The notes under the pieces were generated by a model. The model saw only the letters and a list, made by a program, of their open reading frames with translations, was not told the origin of the DNA and did no database searches. The position numbers were made by a program, and so were the translations under genes. Shown piece by piece: positions 25,472 through 33,552 of a DNA stretch of 64,000 bases. Each line of letters starts with the position of its first letter. The first letter of the stretch is position 1. The stretch comes from Nocardioides daeguensis (GTDB lineage Bacteria; Actinomycetota; Actinomycetes; Propionibacteriales; Nocardioidaceae): contig NZ_JAHTKU010000004.1 in assembly GCF_019192965.1 (NCBI RefSeq), forward strand, positions 1 to 64,000, given 5' to 3'.

Positions 25472-26233
25472 TTGTCTGGTCCGTCTGGTCGTTCTGTCCG
25501 CGAACCCGCTGTTCGTGCGGGTTGGTTCTTGTCGTTGTATCCCGCTGCGGGTGAGGGCGGGGGTTGCTTCGTACCGAAGCGCGCGCGTCGGCCGTCGTTC
25601 GGCACTGGTGGTGGTGATCCTGAGCGGGCTCGGATGGAGGCCGCTCGGCGGGCTCGCGCCCGGTTGCGGCGCTACTGCGTGGCCAACGAGCTGAACCGTC
25701 TGGGGACGTTGACCTACGGGCCGCCGTTCTGCACCGACCCGGGTCAGGCCCGTGCTGACGTCGGGGTCTTCTTCCGTCGCCTGCGCGGCGCGCTGGGTGG
25801 GGAGGCGTTTCCGTATGCGTGGGTGCCGGAGTTCCACAAGGACCAGCAGCGGCTGCATCTGCACTTCGCGGCTGGGCGTTACATCAAGCGTTCGGTGATC
25901 GAAGAGGCCTGGGGGCACGGGTTCGTCCACATCAAGCGTCTCAGTGACGTTCCGGCGGGCAGCGGCACCCGTGGGGAGGCGCGGCGCGCGGCGGGGTATC
26001 TGTCGAAGTACGTGTCGAAGTCGTTCGCGGACCAGCGGATCAAGGGCCGCCACCGCTACGACGTGGCGCAGGGGTTTCGCCCGGAGCGGATGACGGTGTG
26101 GGGCCGTTCGGCTGGTGAGGTCATCGGCCTGGCCTCAGACCTACTCGGCCAGCGTGGGCCGCTGCACCTGTGGCACTCCGATGAGCAGCCGGGCTGGCAG
26201 GGCCCGCCGGCGGTGTGGGCGCAGTGGTCATGA
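25472..26233 (+). CDS. HUH-type replication initiator (rolling-circle Rep-like)
   Basis: The protein carries the three rolling-circle Rep motifs: I, LGTLTYGPPF (residues 77-86); II, the metal-binding HLHF (129-132) in QQRLHLHFAAGRYIKR; and III, YLSKYVSKSF (176-185) with the catalytic tyrosines. The C-terminus (WHSDEQPGWQGPPAVWAQW) is typical of Rep proteins encoded by actinobacterial integrative elements and plasmids. The frame opens at a TTG at 25472, but the true start may be further in, before the conserved PKRARR segment. The stop overlaps the next ATG (ATGA). It probably drives element replication after excision. Confidence 0.85.
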   Translation: MSGPSGRSVREPAVRAGWFLSLYPAAGEGGGCFVPKRARRPSFGTGGGDPERARMEAARRARARLRRYCVANELNRLGTLTYGPPFCTDPGQARADVGVFFRRLRGALGGEAFPYAWVPEFHKDQQRLHLHFAAGRYIKRSVIEEAWGHGFVHIKRLSDVPAGSGTRGEARRAAGYLSKYVSKSFADQRIKGRHRYDVAQGFRPERMTVWGRSAGEVIGLASDLLGQRGPLHLWHSDEQPGWQGPPAVWAQWS

Positions 26234-26433
26234 GCGCACCGACGCCGGAGCAGATCGCTGCCTGGGTCGAGCACACGTGTGCGGTCCAGGGAGTTCCTGC
26301 ACGGGTGGGTGATCGACGGGTCGTGACGCGGGTCGTGGCTCTCCTGACTGGCGGGGTCGGGGACCCGCCCGGCAAGCGAAGCGCGGACGGGGCCCCGACC
26401 CTGCCCGTTCGGCAGACAAGGAAGGCATCATGA
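26230..26433 (+). CDS. Small protein coupled to rep
   Basis: A 67-residue product beginning MSAPTPEQIAAWVEHTCAVQGVPARVGDRRVVTRVVALL. It overlaps rep by 4 bp (ATGA) and the next gene by 4 bp. Its helical N-terminal half is reminiscent of small proteins found after Rep genes in actinobacterial elements, but I recognise no named family or DNA-binding motif. Confidence 0.7.
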   Translation: MSAPTPEQIAAWVEHTCAVQGVPARVGDRRVVTRVVALLTGGVGDPPGKRSADGAPTLPVRQTRKAS

Positions 26434-26921
26434 GCAGACGACACAAGCCCCGCCAGCAGGCCCAGGGATCGCGCTATCAGCAGGCCCGGCGCAACGCAGC
26501 ACGGTCGAAGCCAACGCGGGAACCCGAGGACGGTCCCGGCTTCGGCGGCGGCGACGGGGGCCTTGATCCGGCGGTGGATCTGGCGTTGGCGCAGTTGTTC
26601 CGCCGTGAGTGCAGCGACTGCGGCTCACAGCGGCTGCGCTGGTTCGTCGGCGCGGATGCGGACAGTGTGCTCGGTTCGGCACCCCGAGCGCCGGGGCGCC
26701 GGGGAAGAGCGAGGCGACGTGGCCGTCGGGCCCGACCCCGAGCATCAGCACGTCGAAGTCACCCGAACCCTGGGAGCGGATCGTGTCGGCGTACGCCGTC
26801 GCGGGCTGAGGCAATGCTGGTGCAGATGCCGGACGAGTGGCGGGCGGCTGCTGACTGCTGGGTCTGCCTGCGTTGCGGCGAGTCCGGCGCGTTCGGCCCC
26901 TCGGAGTGGGAGCCGTTCTAG
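26430..26921 (+). CDS. Zinc-ribbon-like small protein with an internal foreign segment
   Basis: The 163-residue frame starts MSRRHKPRQQAQGSRYQQARR (basic) and has two cysteine pairs, CSDCGSQRLRW near residue 62 and CWVCLRCGESGAFGP near the C-terminus, as expected for one zinc ribbon. Between the pairs lies an arginine-rich stretch that is antisense to a 6-phosphogluconolactonase fragment (26680-26803). Without it the cysteine pairs would be spaced normally, so the gene appears interrupted or chimeric. ATGA coupling to the upstream gene supports a rep operon. Confidence 0.55.
   Translation: MSRRHKPRQQAQGSRYQQARRNAARSKPTREPEDGPGFGGGDGGLDPAVDLALAQLFRRECSDCGSQRLRWFVGADADSVLGSAPRAPGRRGRARRRGRRARPRASARRSHPNPGSGSCRRTPSRAEAMLVQMPDEWRAAADCWVCLRCGESGAFGPSEWEPF
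26680..26803 (-). pseudogene. Antisense fragment of 6-phosphogluconolactonase (pgl)
   Basis: Read on the minus strand this stretch encodes YADTIRSQGSG-DFDVLMLGVGPDGHVASLFPG-APALGV. FDVLMLGVGPDGHVASLFPG is the signature of 6-phosphogluconolactonase (DevB/Pgl). Only about 40 of some 240 residues are present, with no start and no upstream part. It is either a captured gene scrap or an assembly chimera. Confidence 0.75.
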
Positions 26922-26935
26922 CGGCCGCACCCCAG

Positions 26936-26998
26936 GTGGACCGGGCCAGGTGACCGGGCAGGGCGACCGGGCGGAGTGACCGGGCGGGGTGACCGGCC
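26936..26998. repeat. Five 13-bp iteron-like tandem repeats
   Basis: GACCGGGC starts at 26939, 26952, 26965 and 26978, and GACCGGCC at 26991: five copies at an exact 13-bp period, with variable RGKG-like spacers. Their position just after the rep operon suggests a replication or partition site, but the repeats are simple enough that this stays a guess. Confidence 0.6.
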
Positions 26999-27012
26999 TG
27001 GTCTGCGGTGGT

Positions 27013-27081
<69 letters not shown>

Positions 27082-27132
27082 ACCCCGACCCAACGGAGCA
27101 GCAGGGGCCAGCGCCAGGACGGTGCCGGTCTT

Positions 27133-28536
27133 TCAACTGCGCCAGATGGGCTGCACGCGATCGAGCTCGACGGTGTGTACCCCGGCGCGTCCCGGGGCGA
27201 TGACGGCGTGGTCGAGCACTGCTTTGACGATGGCGTGTTGGCGGTCGAGGTTCAGCGTGGCCCACGAGGCGCGTAGCTGGTGGCCGTTGCCGACCAGGCC
27301 GGTCAGTGCGGTGGTGCGGGTCAGGCGGGCCAGCGCACGGGTGTGCTGTTCGATGCTGGCTTCGATCGGGCGTCGGGCGGTGAGCCATTCGCTCATCGAG
27401 ATCGCGCCGTCGCCGTAGGCCTTTGCCAGTTCGTCGCGGCGCTCGGTTGCGGCCTCGAGTTCGGCGGTGAGGTCACGGGTTCGGGTGTCGCTGCTGTTCC
27501 GGCCGGTCATGGCATCGGCGAGTTCGGGGCTGTCGAGGCGGTAGAGCACGGCCTGCGCGATCAGGTCCTCCAACGGTTCGGCGGTCACGGTCAGGCGACC
27601 ACATCCGCCGTGGTCGGGACCGGACAGGCACACGTAGCGGCGGCGGCTCGCTCGGGGGCTGGAGAACAACCGGTTCTCGCATCGTCCGCACCGCAGCAGC
27701 CCGGAGAGCAGGTAGCGCTGCGGGGCACGTCGCCCCGAGGACGCGCGTTCGGCGAACGCGGCCAGGATCTTGCGGTGGGTCTCCTCGCTGATGATCGGCT
27801 CCCACTGCCCGGCACCGACGATCTGCCCACGATGGACACGCAGCCCGGCATAGCGGGGATTGATGAGCATCCCGCGCAGCGTGCTGGTGCGCCACTCCGA
27901 GCCCTTGACCGTCGGATACTGCTCCTCGTTGAGCCAAGCAGCGATCGAACGCGTGGACTCCCCGGCCAGGACCCGCTCGATGATCGCGCGGAACATGGCC
28001 GCTTCGTCGGGGTCGATCGTGACGAAGTCTGACCGGTACCCGTACGGGCGTGTGGAGCCACGGTGCGGGATGCCCTCGATCGCGTCCTGCTCATGCTTGC
28101 GCGCCACGCGCCGCGACTTCGATGCCGACTCGTTCGCTGCGACCGCCGCGAGCATCCGCACCACCAACAGCCCGTCGCCGGTGGTGATGTCGCTGTGCCC
28201 GGTCACGAACCGGACGTGTCGGACCTTGGCAGCGTCGAGCACGGCAAGGAACTGCTCCAGCTCGATCGGACGGCGGGTCAGACGGTCGAGGTGATAGACC
28301 AGCACCGCATCGACCGTCCCGTCGGCCAGGTCGTCGAGCAGTCGTTGGTACTCGGGGCGACGGCGACCGGAGTAGGCCGAGATGTCGTTGTCGACATACT
28401 CATCGACCACCGCCCAGCCCAGGGACGCGGCCAGCTTGCGGCAGTCGTCGAGCTGACGACCCACACCGGCGGCGTTGCCGTCACTGTCGTGGCTGATCCG
28501 GGCATAGATCGCGGCACACTGCGGGGTCGAGGTCAT
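27133..28536 (-). CDS. Large serine integrase/recombinase
   Basis: A 467-residue site-specific recombinase. The N-terminal resolvase domain has the nucleophile Ser15 in IYARISHDSDG and YHLDRLTRRPIELE (81-94). The recombinase domain has GIPHRGSTRPYGY and SIAAWLNEE. The zinc ribbon uses Cys283, Cys286, Cys303 and Cys312 (LLRCGRCENRL, YVCLSGPDHGGCGRL). A coiled-coil region follows at about 360-400. The start codon is 26 bp from the right att core, and a TAATGT hexamer 8 bp upstream of the ATG could give a leaderless transcript. It should integrate and, with a directionality factor, excise this element. Confidence 0.95.
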   Translation of the reverse strand: MTSTPQCAAIYARISHDSDGNAAGVGRQLDDCRKLAASLGWAVVDEYVDNDISAYSGRRRPEYQRLLDDLADGTVDAVLVYHLDRLTRRPIELEQFLAVLDAAKVRHVRFVTGHSDITTGDGLLVVRMLAAVAANESASKSRRVARKHEQDAIEGIPHRGSTRPYGYRSDFVTIDPDEAAMFRAIIERVLAGESTRSIAAWLNEEQYPTVKGSEWRTSTLRGMLINPRYAGLRVHRGQIVGAGQWEPIISEETHRKILAAFAERASSGRRAPQRYLLSGLLRCGRCENRLFSSPRASRRRYVCLSGPDHGGCGRLTVTAEPLEDLIAQAVLYRLDSPELADAMTGRNSSDTRTRDLTAELEAATERRDELAKAYGDGAISMSEWLTARRPIEASIEQHTRALARLTRTTALTGLVGNGHQLRASWATLNLDRQHAIVKAVLDHAVIAPGRAGVHTVELDRVQPIWRS

Positions 28537-28561
28537 GGGGTCACATTACGGACGCAGCAGG

Positions 28562-28564
28562 AAC
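28562..28564 (+). other. Right attachment junction (att core AAC)
   Basis: AAC here is followed at once by GAAGTTCCGCTCTGT, the continuation of the HNH reading frame (EVPLC). It matches the AAC at 23175-23177 in phase, so excision would restore codons C-N-E-V. Confidence 0.65.
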
Positions 28565-28723
28565 GAAGTTCCGCTCTGTCGGCGCCACCACCGGGCGAAG
28601 ACCCACTCGGCCTGGCGCTACGACATCGTGATGCCCGGCTCCTACGAGTGGACCAGCCCGAACGGCTTCCGGTTCCGCGTCGACCACCGCGGCACCCACC
28701 CGGTCCACCCGCCCGACGAGTAG
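28565..28723 (+). pseudogene. Displaced 3' end of the DUF222/HNH gene
   Basis: The 52 codons encode EVPLCRRHHRAKTHSAWRYDI...SPNGFRFRVDHRGTHPV, the terminal part of an HNH endonuclease including the last zinc or metal ligands (CRRHH). It continues in frame from residue 404 of the gene starting at 21966, which makes a 456-residue parent protein of normal family length. It has no start codon of its own in host sequence. Confidence 0.9.
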
Positions 28724-28738
28724 CCGCCCCGCCCCGAA

Positions 28739-28764
28739 CCCCGCAGGACCGACACCCTGCGGGG
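28739..28764. terminator. Hairpin between the HNH tail and the PucR gene
   Basis: CCCCGCAGG at 28739-28747 pairs with CCTGCGGGG at 28756-28764 (9 bp, 8-nt loop). It sits between convergent genes and is probably a shared terminator that once served the intact HNH gene. Confidence 0.75.
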
Positions 28765-28797
28765 ACATCGGCACGTCCGGGTGCAGCCGACGCCGGG

Positions 28798-30042
28798 TCA
28801 GCCGCCCGCCCGGACCAGCACCTCCGGGGCCAGCCACTTGCAGGCGATCAGGGCCAGCTCGAGATCGAGCCGCTCCTCGCCGAGCGCCTTGCCGCGGGCC
28901 TCGATCGCCCGGTCGACCCGGTACTTCACGGTGTTCTTGTGCAGGTGCACCCGGGCGGCGGTGGCGACGTAGCTCTCGCGCTCCTCGACGAAGGCCAGCA
29001 GGGTCTCGCGCAGCCGGGCCGCGCCGTCGGTGTCCTCCGCGAGGTCGCCGAGGGCGCCGCGGACCAGGAGGCGGGTGGCGGGCAGGTCGCGGGCGAGGAG
29101 CGCGGCGGCCCGGACGGTGGGGTCGTCGTACCTGACGACGTGGCCGGCCGGGTGCTGCCCGAGCTGGGCGACCTCCTGGGCCGCCGCCGCGCCCAGGTGA
29201 CTGACCCGGAAGCCCGGCTCCCCGGCGCCGACCGGTCCCAGCGCGACCGACACCTCACCACCTCCGGCGACGAGGTCGTCGATCGCGGTCAGGTCGGGCT
29301 CGCCCGCCCGGCCGATGGGCACCCAGGCCCAGGCGGTCTCGCGGTCGCGCGGGACGAAGAGGGCGTGACCGGCGCCGACCCGATCGGCGATCAGGCCGAC
29401 GGTCCGCTCGACCGCGGCCAGGTCGCCGGCGCCCGGCGCCGTCCAGAGCACGAGCCCGAGGTGGTGCTGACGCAGCCGGTAGCCGAGCGACGCCTCGGCG
29501 GCGGCGACGTCCAGCCGCTCGTCGCGCAACAGCGCCTCGACGGTCTCCCGCTGGACGGCGCTGCGGTTCGCCAGCCACCGCTCGCGCTCGGACTGGTAGG
29601 CGCCGATCACGTCCTCGGAGACGGCGTCGACGTACTCGAAGGAGGTCTGGGTCAGCAGGTTGCTGGTCTGCAGGGCGAGCAGGGGGTCGGGGACGCGCAC
29701 CGCGATCTCCTCGACCGCCCAGGCGAGGATGAGCTGCTGGCCGAGCCGGTAGGCCCGCAGCAGCGCGCTCGGGGAGGTACCGCGTTGGGCCAGGCGCCGG
29801 GCGTACTCGACGGCCGCCGACGGCGCCCGGATCTGCTGCGCGGGCACGTGGCCGCGCAGCAGGTGGGCGAGGTTCTCGAGGTTGGACCCGGCGCTGCCGT
29901 GCAGCAAGGCCACCAGGGCCGGGTCCTTCGGCAGCTCGGGGATCCGCTCCCCGAAGGCCCGGACGAGCTCGTCGGTGAGCTCCGCGTGCCGCCCGGCAAG
30001 CAACGCGGCGATGCCCTGGAGCTCGGTCTCCGGGTCCGACAT
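28798..30042 (-). CDS. PucR-family transcriptional regulator
   Basis: A 414-residue regulator beginning MSDPETELQGIAALL at 30042 after a clear AGGAGG site; the longer upstream frame is not needed. The C-terminal PucR helix-turn-helix is ESYVATAARVHLHKNTVKYRVDRAIE (residues about 360-385, with the HxNTVxYRxxR core). The middle is a GGDEF-like/CdaR-type domain. Such regulators often control the divergent gene, here the acyl-CoA ligase operon. The shared 160-bp promoter region contains a 17-bp palindrome. The effector is unknown. Confidence 0.88.
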   Translation of the reverse strand: MSDPETELQGIAALLAGRHAELTDELVRAFGERIPELPKDPALVALLHGSAGSNLENLAHLLRGHVPAQQIRAPSAAVEYARRLAQRGTSPSALLRAYRLGQQLILAWAVEEIAVRVPDPLLALQTSNLLTQTSFEYVDAVSEDVIGAYQSERERWLANRSAVQRETVEALLRDERLDVAAAEASLGYRLRQHHLGLVLWTAPGAGDLAAVERTVGLIADRVGAGHALFVPRDRETAWAWVPIGRAGEPDLTAIDDLVAGGGEVSVALGPVGAGEPGFRVSHLGAAAAQEVAQLGQHPAGHVVRYDDPTVRAAALLARDLPATRLLVRGALGDLAEDTDGAARLRETLLAFVEERESYVATAARVHLHKNTVKYRVDRAIEARGKALGEERLDLELALIACKWLAPEVLVRAGG

Positions 30043-30152
30043 GGAACCTCCTGTTTGGGCCGTCGCACCAACGGTGACGGCGGTCACGCCATCGTGCCAG
30101 AGCGGTACGGCGGCCCGCCTTGGCCGCGTAACCCCGAATCAGCGCGCGGAGT

Positions 30153-30169
30153 TTGGTTCCTCGAACCAA
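30153..30169. promoter_or_regulatory. Candidate operator palindrome in the divergent promoter
   Basis: TTGGTTCCTCGAACCAA is a perfect 7-bp inverted repeat with a 3-bp centre, located between the PucR gene and the acyl-CoA ligase gene. The direct repeat GGTACGGCGG flanks it at about 30102 and 30179. Either could be a regulator site; which protein binds is not known. Confidence 0.5.
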
Positions 30170-30203
30170 GAGGGATCCGGTACGGCGGACCTACCGTTCC
30201 CGC

Positions 30204-31688
30204 ATGACCCTGGACCACCTGCCCTGGCACCGCCCGGCGGCGTACGACGACCGCCCCTGTGTCCGCGACGAGCGGACCGAGCTCACCTACCGTGCGTTCG
30301 CCGAGCGCGTGGACGCCGCGGCCGGGCAGCTCGCCGGCCTCGGCGTCGGTCCCGGCTCGGTGGTGGCGGTGATGCTGCCCAACCGGGTCGAGCTGCTCGT
30401 CGCGATCATGGCGGCCTGGCGACTGGGCGCTGCCGCGACGCCGGTCAACCCGACCTTCACCGCGACCGAGGCCGGCCACCAGGTCGAGGACTCGGGTGCG
30501 GTCGTCGTGCTCACCGGCGATCCGGCCGCCCGGTTCGGGAGCGCGACGACCCTCGACGTCGCCGACCTCGCCACCGTCCCCAGCGGGGTCCCGCTCCCTG
30601 CGGCCCACACCGAGAGCGGCGACCTCGCGCTGCTCGTCTACACGAGCGGCTCGACCGGCCGTCCCAAGGGTGTGATGCTCGACCACGGCAACGTGGACGC
30701 GATGATCGCCAGCATGGGCGAGGCGATCGCGATCGGCCCCGACGACCACTGCCTGCTGGTGCTGCCGCTGTTCCACGTCAACGCGATCTGCGTCAGCTTC
30801 CTGACCCCGATGTCGGTGGGCGCCCAGCTGTCGGTGCTGCAGCGCTTCCACCCGGTCGAGTTCCTGCAGGCGGTCGAGACCCTGCGGCCGACGTACTTCT
30901 CGGCGGTGCCGACCATCTACTCCCACCTGGTCGCGCTGCCGGCCGAGGTCCGGCCCGACACGAGCTCGGTGCGGTTCGCGATCTGCGGTGCCGCACCGGC
31001 GCCGCCGGAGCTGTTCGCGGCGGTCGAGAGGAGGTTCGGGTTCCCGCTGGTGGAGGGCTACGGCCTCTCGGAGGGCACCTGCGCCTCGACGTGCAACCCG
31101 GTCGAGGGGCTGCGCAAGCCCGGCACCGTGGGACCCGCACTGCCCGGCCAGCTGGTCGCGATCATGGCGCCGGACGGCACCCTGGTCCCGACCGGCGAGC
31201 GCGGCGAGGTCGTGGTCAAGGGCGCCAACGTGATGCGCGGCTACCTCAACCGGCCCGAGGCCACCGCCGAGACCCTGGGCGACGGCTGGCTGCACACCGG
31301 TGACGTCGGGATCCTCGACGAGGACGGCTACCTGCGCATCGTCGACCGGATCAAGGACATGATCATCCGGGGTGGGGAGAACATCTATCCCAAGGAGATC
31401 GAGAACGTCCTGCACGGCGACCCCGCTGTGTTGGAGGCAGCGGTGGTCGGCGGCCCCGACCCGGTGTACGGCGAGGTGGTGGTCGCCTTCGTCTCCGCTC
31501 GCCCCGACCACGCCGTCGACGTCGACGTCGACGCGCTGCTCGCGCGCTGCCGTGCCGAGCTGACGAAGATCAAGGTTCCGGTGGCACTGCACGTGCTGGA
31601 TGCACTCCCCAAGAACCCCGTCGGCAAGATCGACAAGCCCGCGCTGCGGGCTCGGCTGGCCCCGACGACCACGGCAGGGCGGGCCTGA
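30204..31688 (+). CDS. Acyl-CoA synthetase / AMP-dependent ligase
   Basis: A 494-residue class I adenylate-forming enzyme. Motifs are the P-loop VYTSGSTGRPKGVMLDHGN, the GYGLSEGTCAST region, the GWLHTGDVGILDEDGYLRI hinge and the catalytic lysine near the end in NPVGKIDKPAL. It would activate a fatty or other carboxylic acid to its CoA thioester. The ATG at 30204 is used because the frame then starts with the short N-terminal segment common to the family. It is the first gene of an operon with DUF3556 and a FAD oxidoreductase. Chain-length preference cannot be told. Confidence 0.9.
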   Translation: MTLDHLPWHRPAAYDDRPCVRDERTELTYRAFAERVDAAAGQLAGLGVGPGSVVAVMLPNRVELLVAIMAAWRLGAAATPVNPTFTATEAGHQVEDSGAVVVLTGDPAARFGSATTLDVADLATVPSGVPLPAAHTESGDLALLVYTSGSTGRPKGVMLDHGNVDAMIASMGEAIAIGPDDHCLLVLPLFHVNAICVSFLTPMSVGAQLSVLQRFHPVEFLQAVETLRPTYFSAVPTIYSHLVALPAEVRPDTSSVRFAICGAAPAPPELFAAVERRFGFPLVEGYGLSEGTCASTCNPVEGLRKPGTVGPALPGQLVAIMAPDGTLVPTGERGEVVVKGANVMRGYLNRPEATAETLGDGWLHTGDVGILDEDGYLRIVDRIKDMIIRGGENIYPKEIENVLHGDPAVLEAAVVGGPDPVYGEVVVAFVSARPDHAVDVDVDALLARCRAELTKIKVPVALHVLDALPKNPVGKIDKPALRARLAPTTTAGRA

Positions 31689-31689
31689 G

Positions 31690-33552
31690 ATGGGATTCGT
31701 CAACGGATCGCCGCAGCCGGTGCCGCCGGCACAGTTCCTCGCCCTGCCGCTGCGGGAGCGGTTGCGGATCCTGACCACGCACTGGGTCGACGACGGCTTC
31801 GGGACGCCGCGGATGCTGCACGTCGTCTACATCCTCAAGATGCTCGGTCTCTACTTCGCGATCGGCCTGGCGATCACCTCGTGGACCACCGACCACGTCC
31901 ACTTCACCGACCCGGGCACGTGGTTCGACAACGTGGTCGTCTACCAGAAGCTCGCCGTGTGGCTGATGCTGTTGGAGGTGCTCGGGCTGGGCGGCACCTT
32001 CGGCCCGCTGTGCGGCCACTTCGTCCCGATGGTCGGCAACATCCGGTACTGGCTGCGCCCGGGCACGCTCCGGATGGCTCCGTGGGGGCGGCACGTGCCG
32101 TTCACCGGTGGTGACGAGCGAACCCTCTTCGACGTCGCCCTGTACGTCGCGGTACTGGCCAGTCTGGTGGTGCCGCTCGTCGCGCCCGCCGAACCGGTGG
32201 CGCTGCTTCCGGCCGGAACCGGGCCGCAGGAGCTGGTCGCGCCGGCGGCGTTCCTGCCGATCCTGGTGACGATGCCGCTGATGGGGCTGCGGGACAAGGT
32301 GATCTTCCTGGCCGCGCGCTCGGAGCAGTACCTGCCGATCATGGCCCTGTCCGCCGCGCTGGGGGCGATCGCGCTCGCCGAGGACGCCTCGCCGGCCGAC
32401 TTCGTCAACCTCGTCGTGGCGTTCAAGATCGTGATCTGCGTGGTGTGGATCGGCGCCGGGGTCTCCAAGCTCGGCGAGCACTTCAGCAACGTCGTGCCGC
32501 CGATGATCTCCAACTCCCCCGGCCAGCTGAACCTCGTCAAGCGCCTGCACTACCGCGACGCGCCCCGCGACCTGCGTCCGAGCCGGTTGGCCACGTTCCT
32601 GGCCCACGTCGGCGGCACCACCGTGGAGATCCTGATCCCGGTGGCGCTGCTGCTGACCGCGAACAACACGGTCGCGATGCTCGGCGCGATCGCGATGCTC
32701 GTCTTCCACCTCTTCATCACCTCCACCTTCCCGCTCGCGGTGCCGCTGGAGTGGAACGTCTACTTCGGCTACGTCGCCGTCGTCCTGTGGGGCGGCACGG
32801 ATCTCGGTGCCGGGTTCGACGCGTCGGTCTACAACATCGGGGAGTTCTCCAAGCCCTGGCTGCTGGTCCCGATCTTCGCTGTGCTGCTCTTCGGCCCCGT
32901 GCTGGGCAACCTGCGCCCGGACCTGGTGTCGTTCCTGCCCTCGATGCGGCAGTACGCCGGCAACTGGGCCTCCGCGGTGTGGGCGATGAAGCCAGGGGTG
33001 GAGGATCGGATCGCCACCCTCCCGCTCGCCGAGACCCAGGTCGCGCAGCTGCAGCGCATGCAGCCGATGCCCTACGAGGCCGGCGAGGCGGAGATGATGA
33101 TCCAGAAGGCGCTGGCCTGGCGGGCGATGCACAGCCAGGGCCGTGGCCTGTTCTCGGTGCTCTACGAGCACCTCGACGACATCGAGTCCCGCACCGTGCG
33201 CGAGGCCGAGTTCGTCTGCACCACACTGCTCGGCTGGAACTTCGGCGACGGCCACCTGCACGACGAACGACTGATCGCCGCCGTGCAGAAGCGGCTCGGG
33301 CTCGAGCCCGGCGATCTCGTCGTCGCCTACTGCGAGTCGCAGCCGACGCCGTGGCGCAGGTCGCGGCCGCAGGAGTACCGGGTGATCGACGCCGCCCTCG
33401 GCGTCGTCGAACGCGGCAGCTGGGACGTGCGTGACTGCGTCCGGGAGCAGCCGTGGCTGCCCAACGGACCGATCCCGCTGCAGGTCGGATGGAGTGCCGA
33501 CGGCTACCGTCGTCAGCACACCCTGACCAGCGGTAAGGACCCCGTCTCTTGA
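31690..33552 (+). CDS. DUF3556 multi-pass membrane protein
   Basis: A 620-residue integral membrane protein beginning MGFVNGSPQPVPPAQFLALPLRER one base after the ligase stop. Segments such as WVDDGFGTPRMLHVVYILKM, PLCGHFVPMVGNIRYW, SNSPGQLNLVKRLHYRDAPRDLRPS (residues about 277-301) and WNFGDGHLHDERLIAAVQKRLG match DUF3556 proteins of mycobacteria and nocardioides, whose function is unknown. About nine hydrophobic helices are visible in the first 430 residues, followed by a soluble C-terminal part. It overlaps the next gene by 4 bp. Confidence 0.85.
   Translation: MGFVNGSPQPVPPAQFLALPLRERLRILTTHWVDDGFGTPRMLHVVYILKMLGLYFAIGLAITSWTTDHVHFTDPGTWFDNVVVYQKLAVWLMLLEVLGLGGTFGPLCGHFVPMVGNIRYWLRPGTLRMAPWGRHVPFTGGDERTLFDVALYVAVLASLVVPLVAPAEPVALLPAGTGPQELVAPAAFLPILVTMPLMGLRDKVIFLAARSEQYLPIMALSAALGAIALAEDASPADFVNLVVAFKIVICVVWIGAGVSKLGEHFSNVVPPMISNSPGQLNLVKRLHYRDAPRDLRPSRLATFLAHVGGTTVEILIPVALLLTANNTVAMLGAIAMLVFHLFITSTFPLAVPLEWNVYFGYVAVVLWGGTDLGAGFDASVYNIGEFSKPWLLVPIFAVLLFGPVLGNLRPDLVSFLPSMRQYAGNWASAVWAMKPGVEDRIATLPLAETQVAQLQRMQPMPYEAGEAEMMIQKALAWRAMHSQGRGLFSVLYEHLDDIESRTVREAEFVCTTLLGWNFGDGHLHDERLIAAVQKRLGLEPGDLVVAYCESQPTPWRRSRPQEYRVIDAALGVVERGSWDVRDCVREQPWLPNGPIPLQVGWSADGYRRQHTLTSGKDPVS

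Noticed and set aside
28525..28564. AAGTT shared by both junctions as the att core
   Set aside because: Joining at AAGTT shifts the HNH frame, while joining at AAC keeps it and restores a family-typical sequence.
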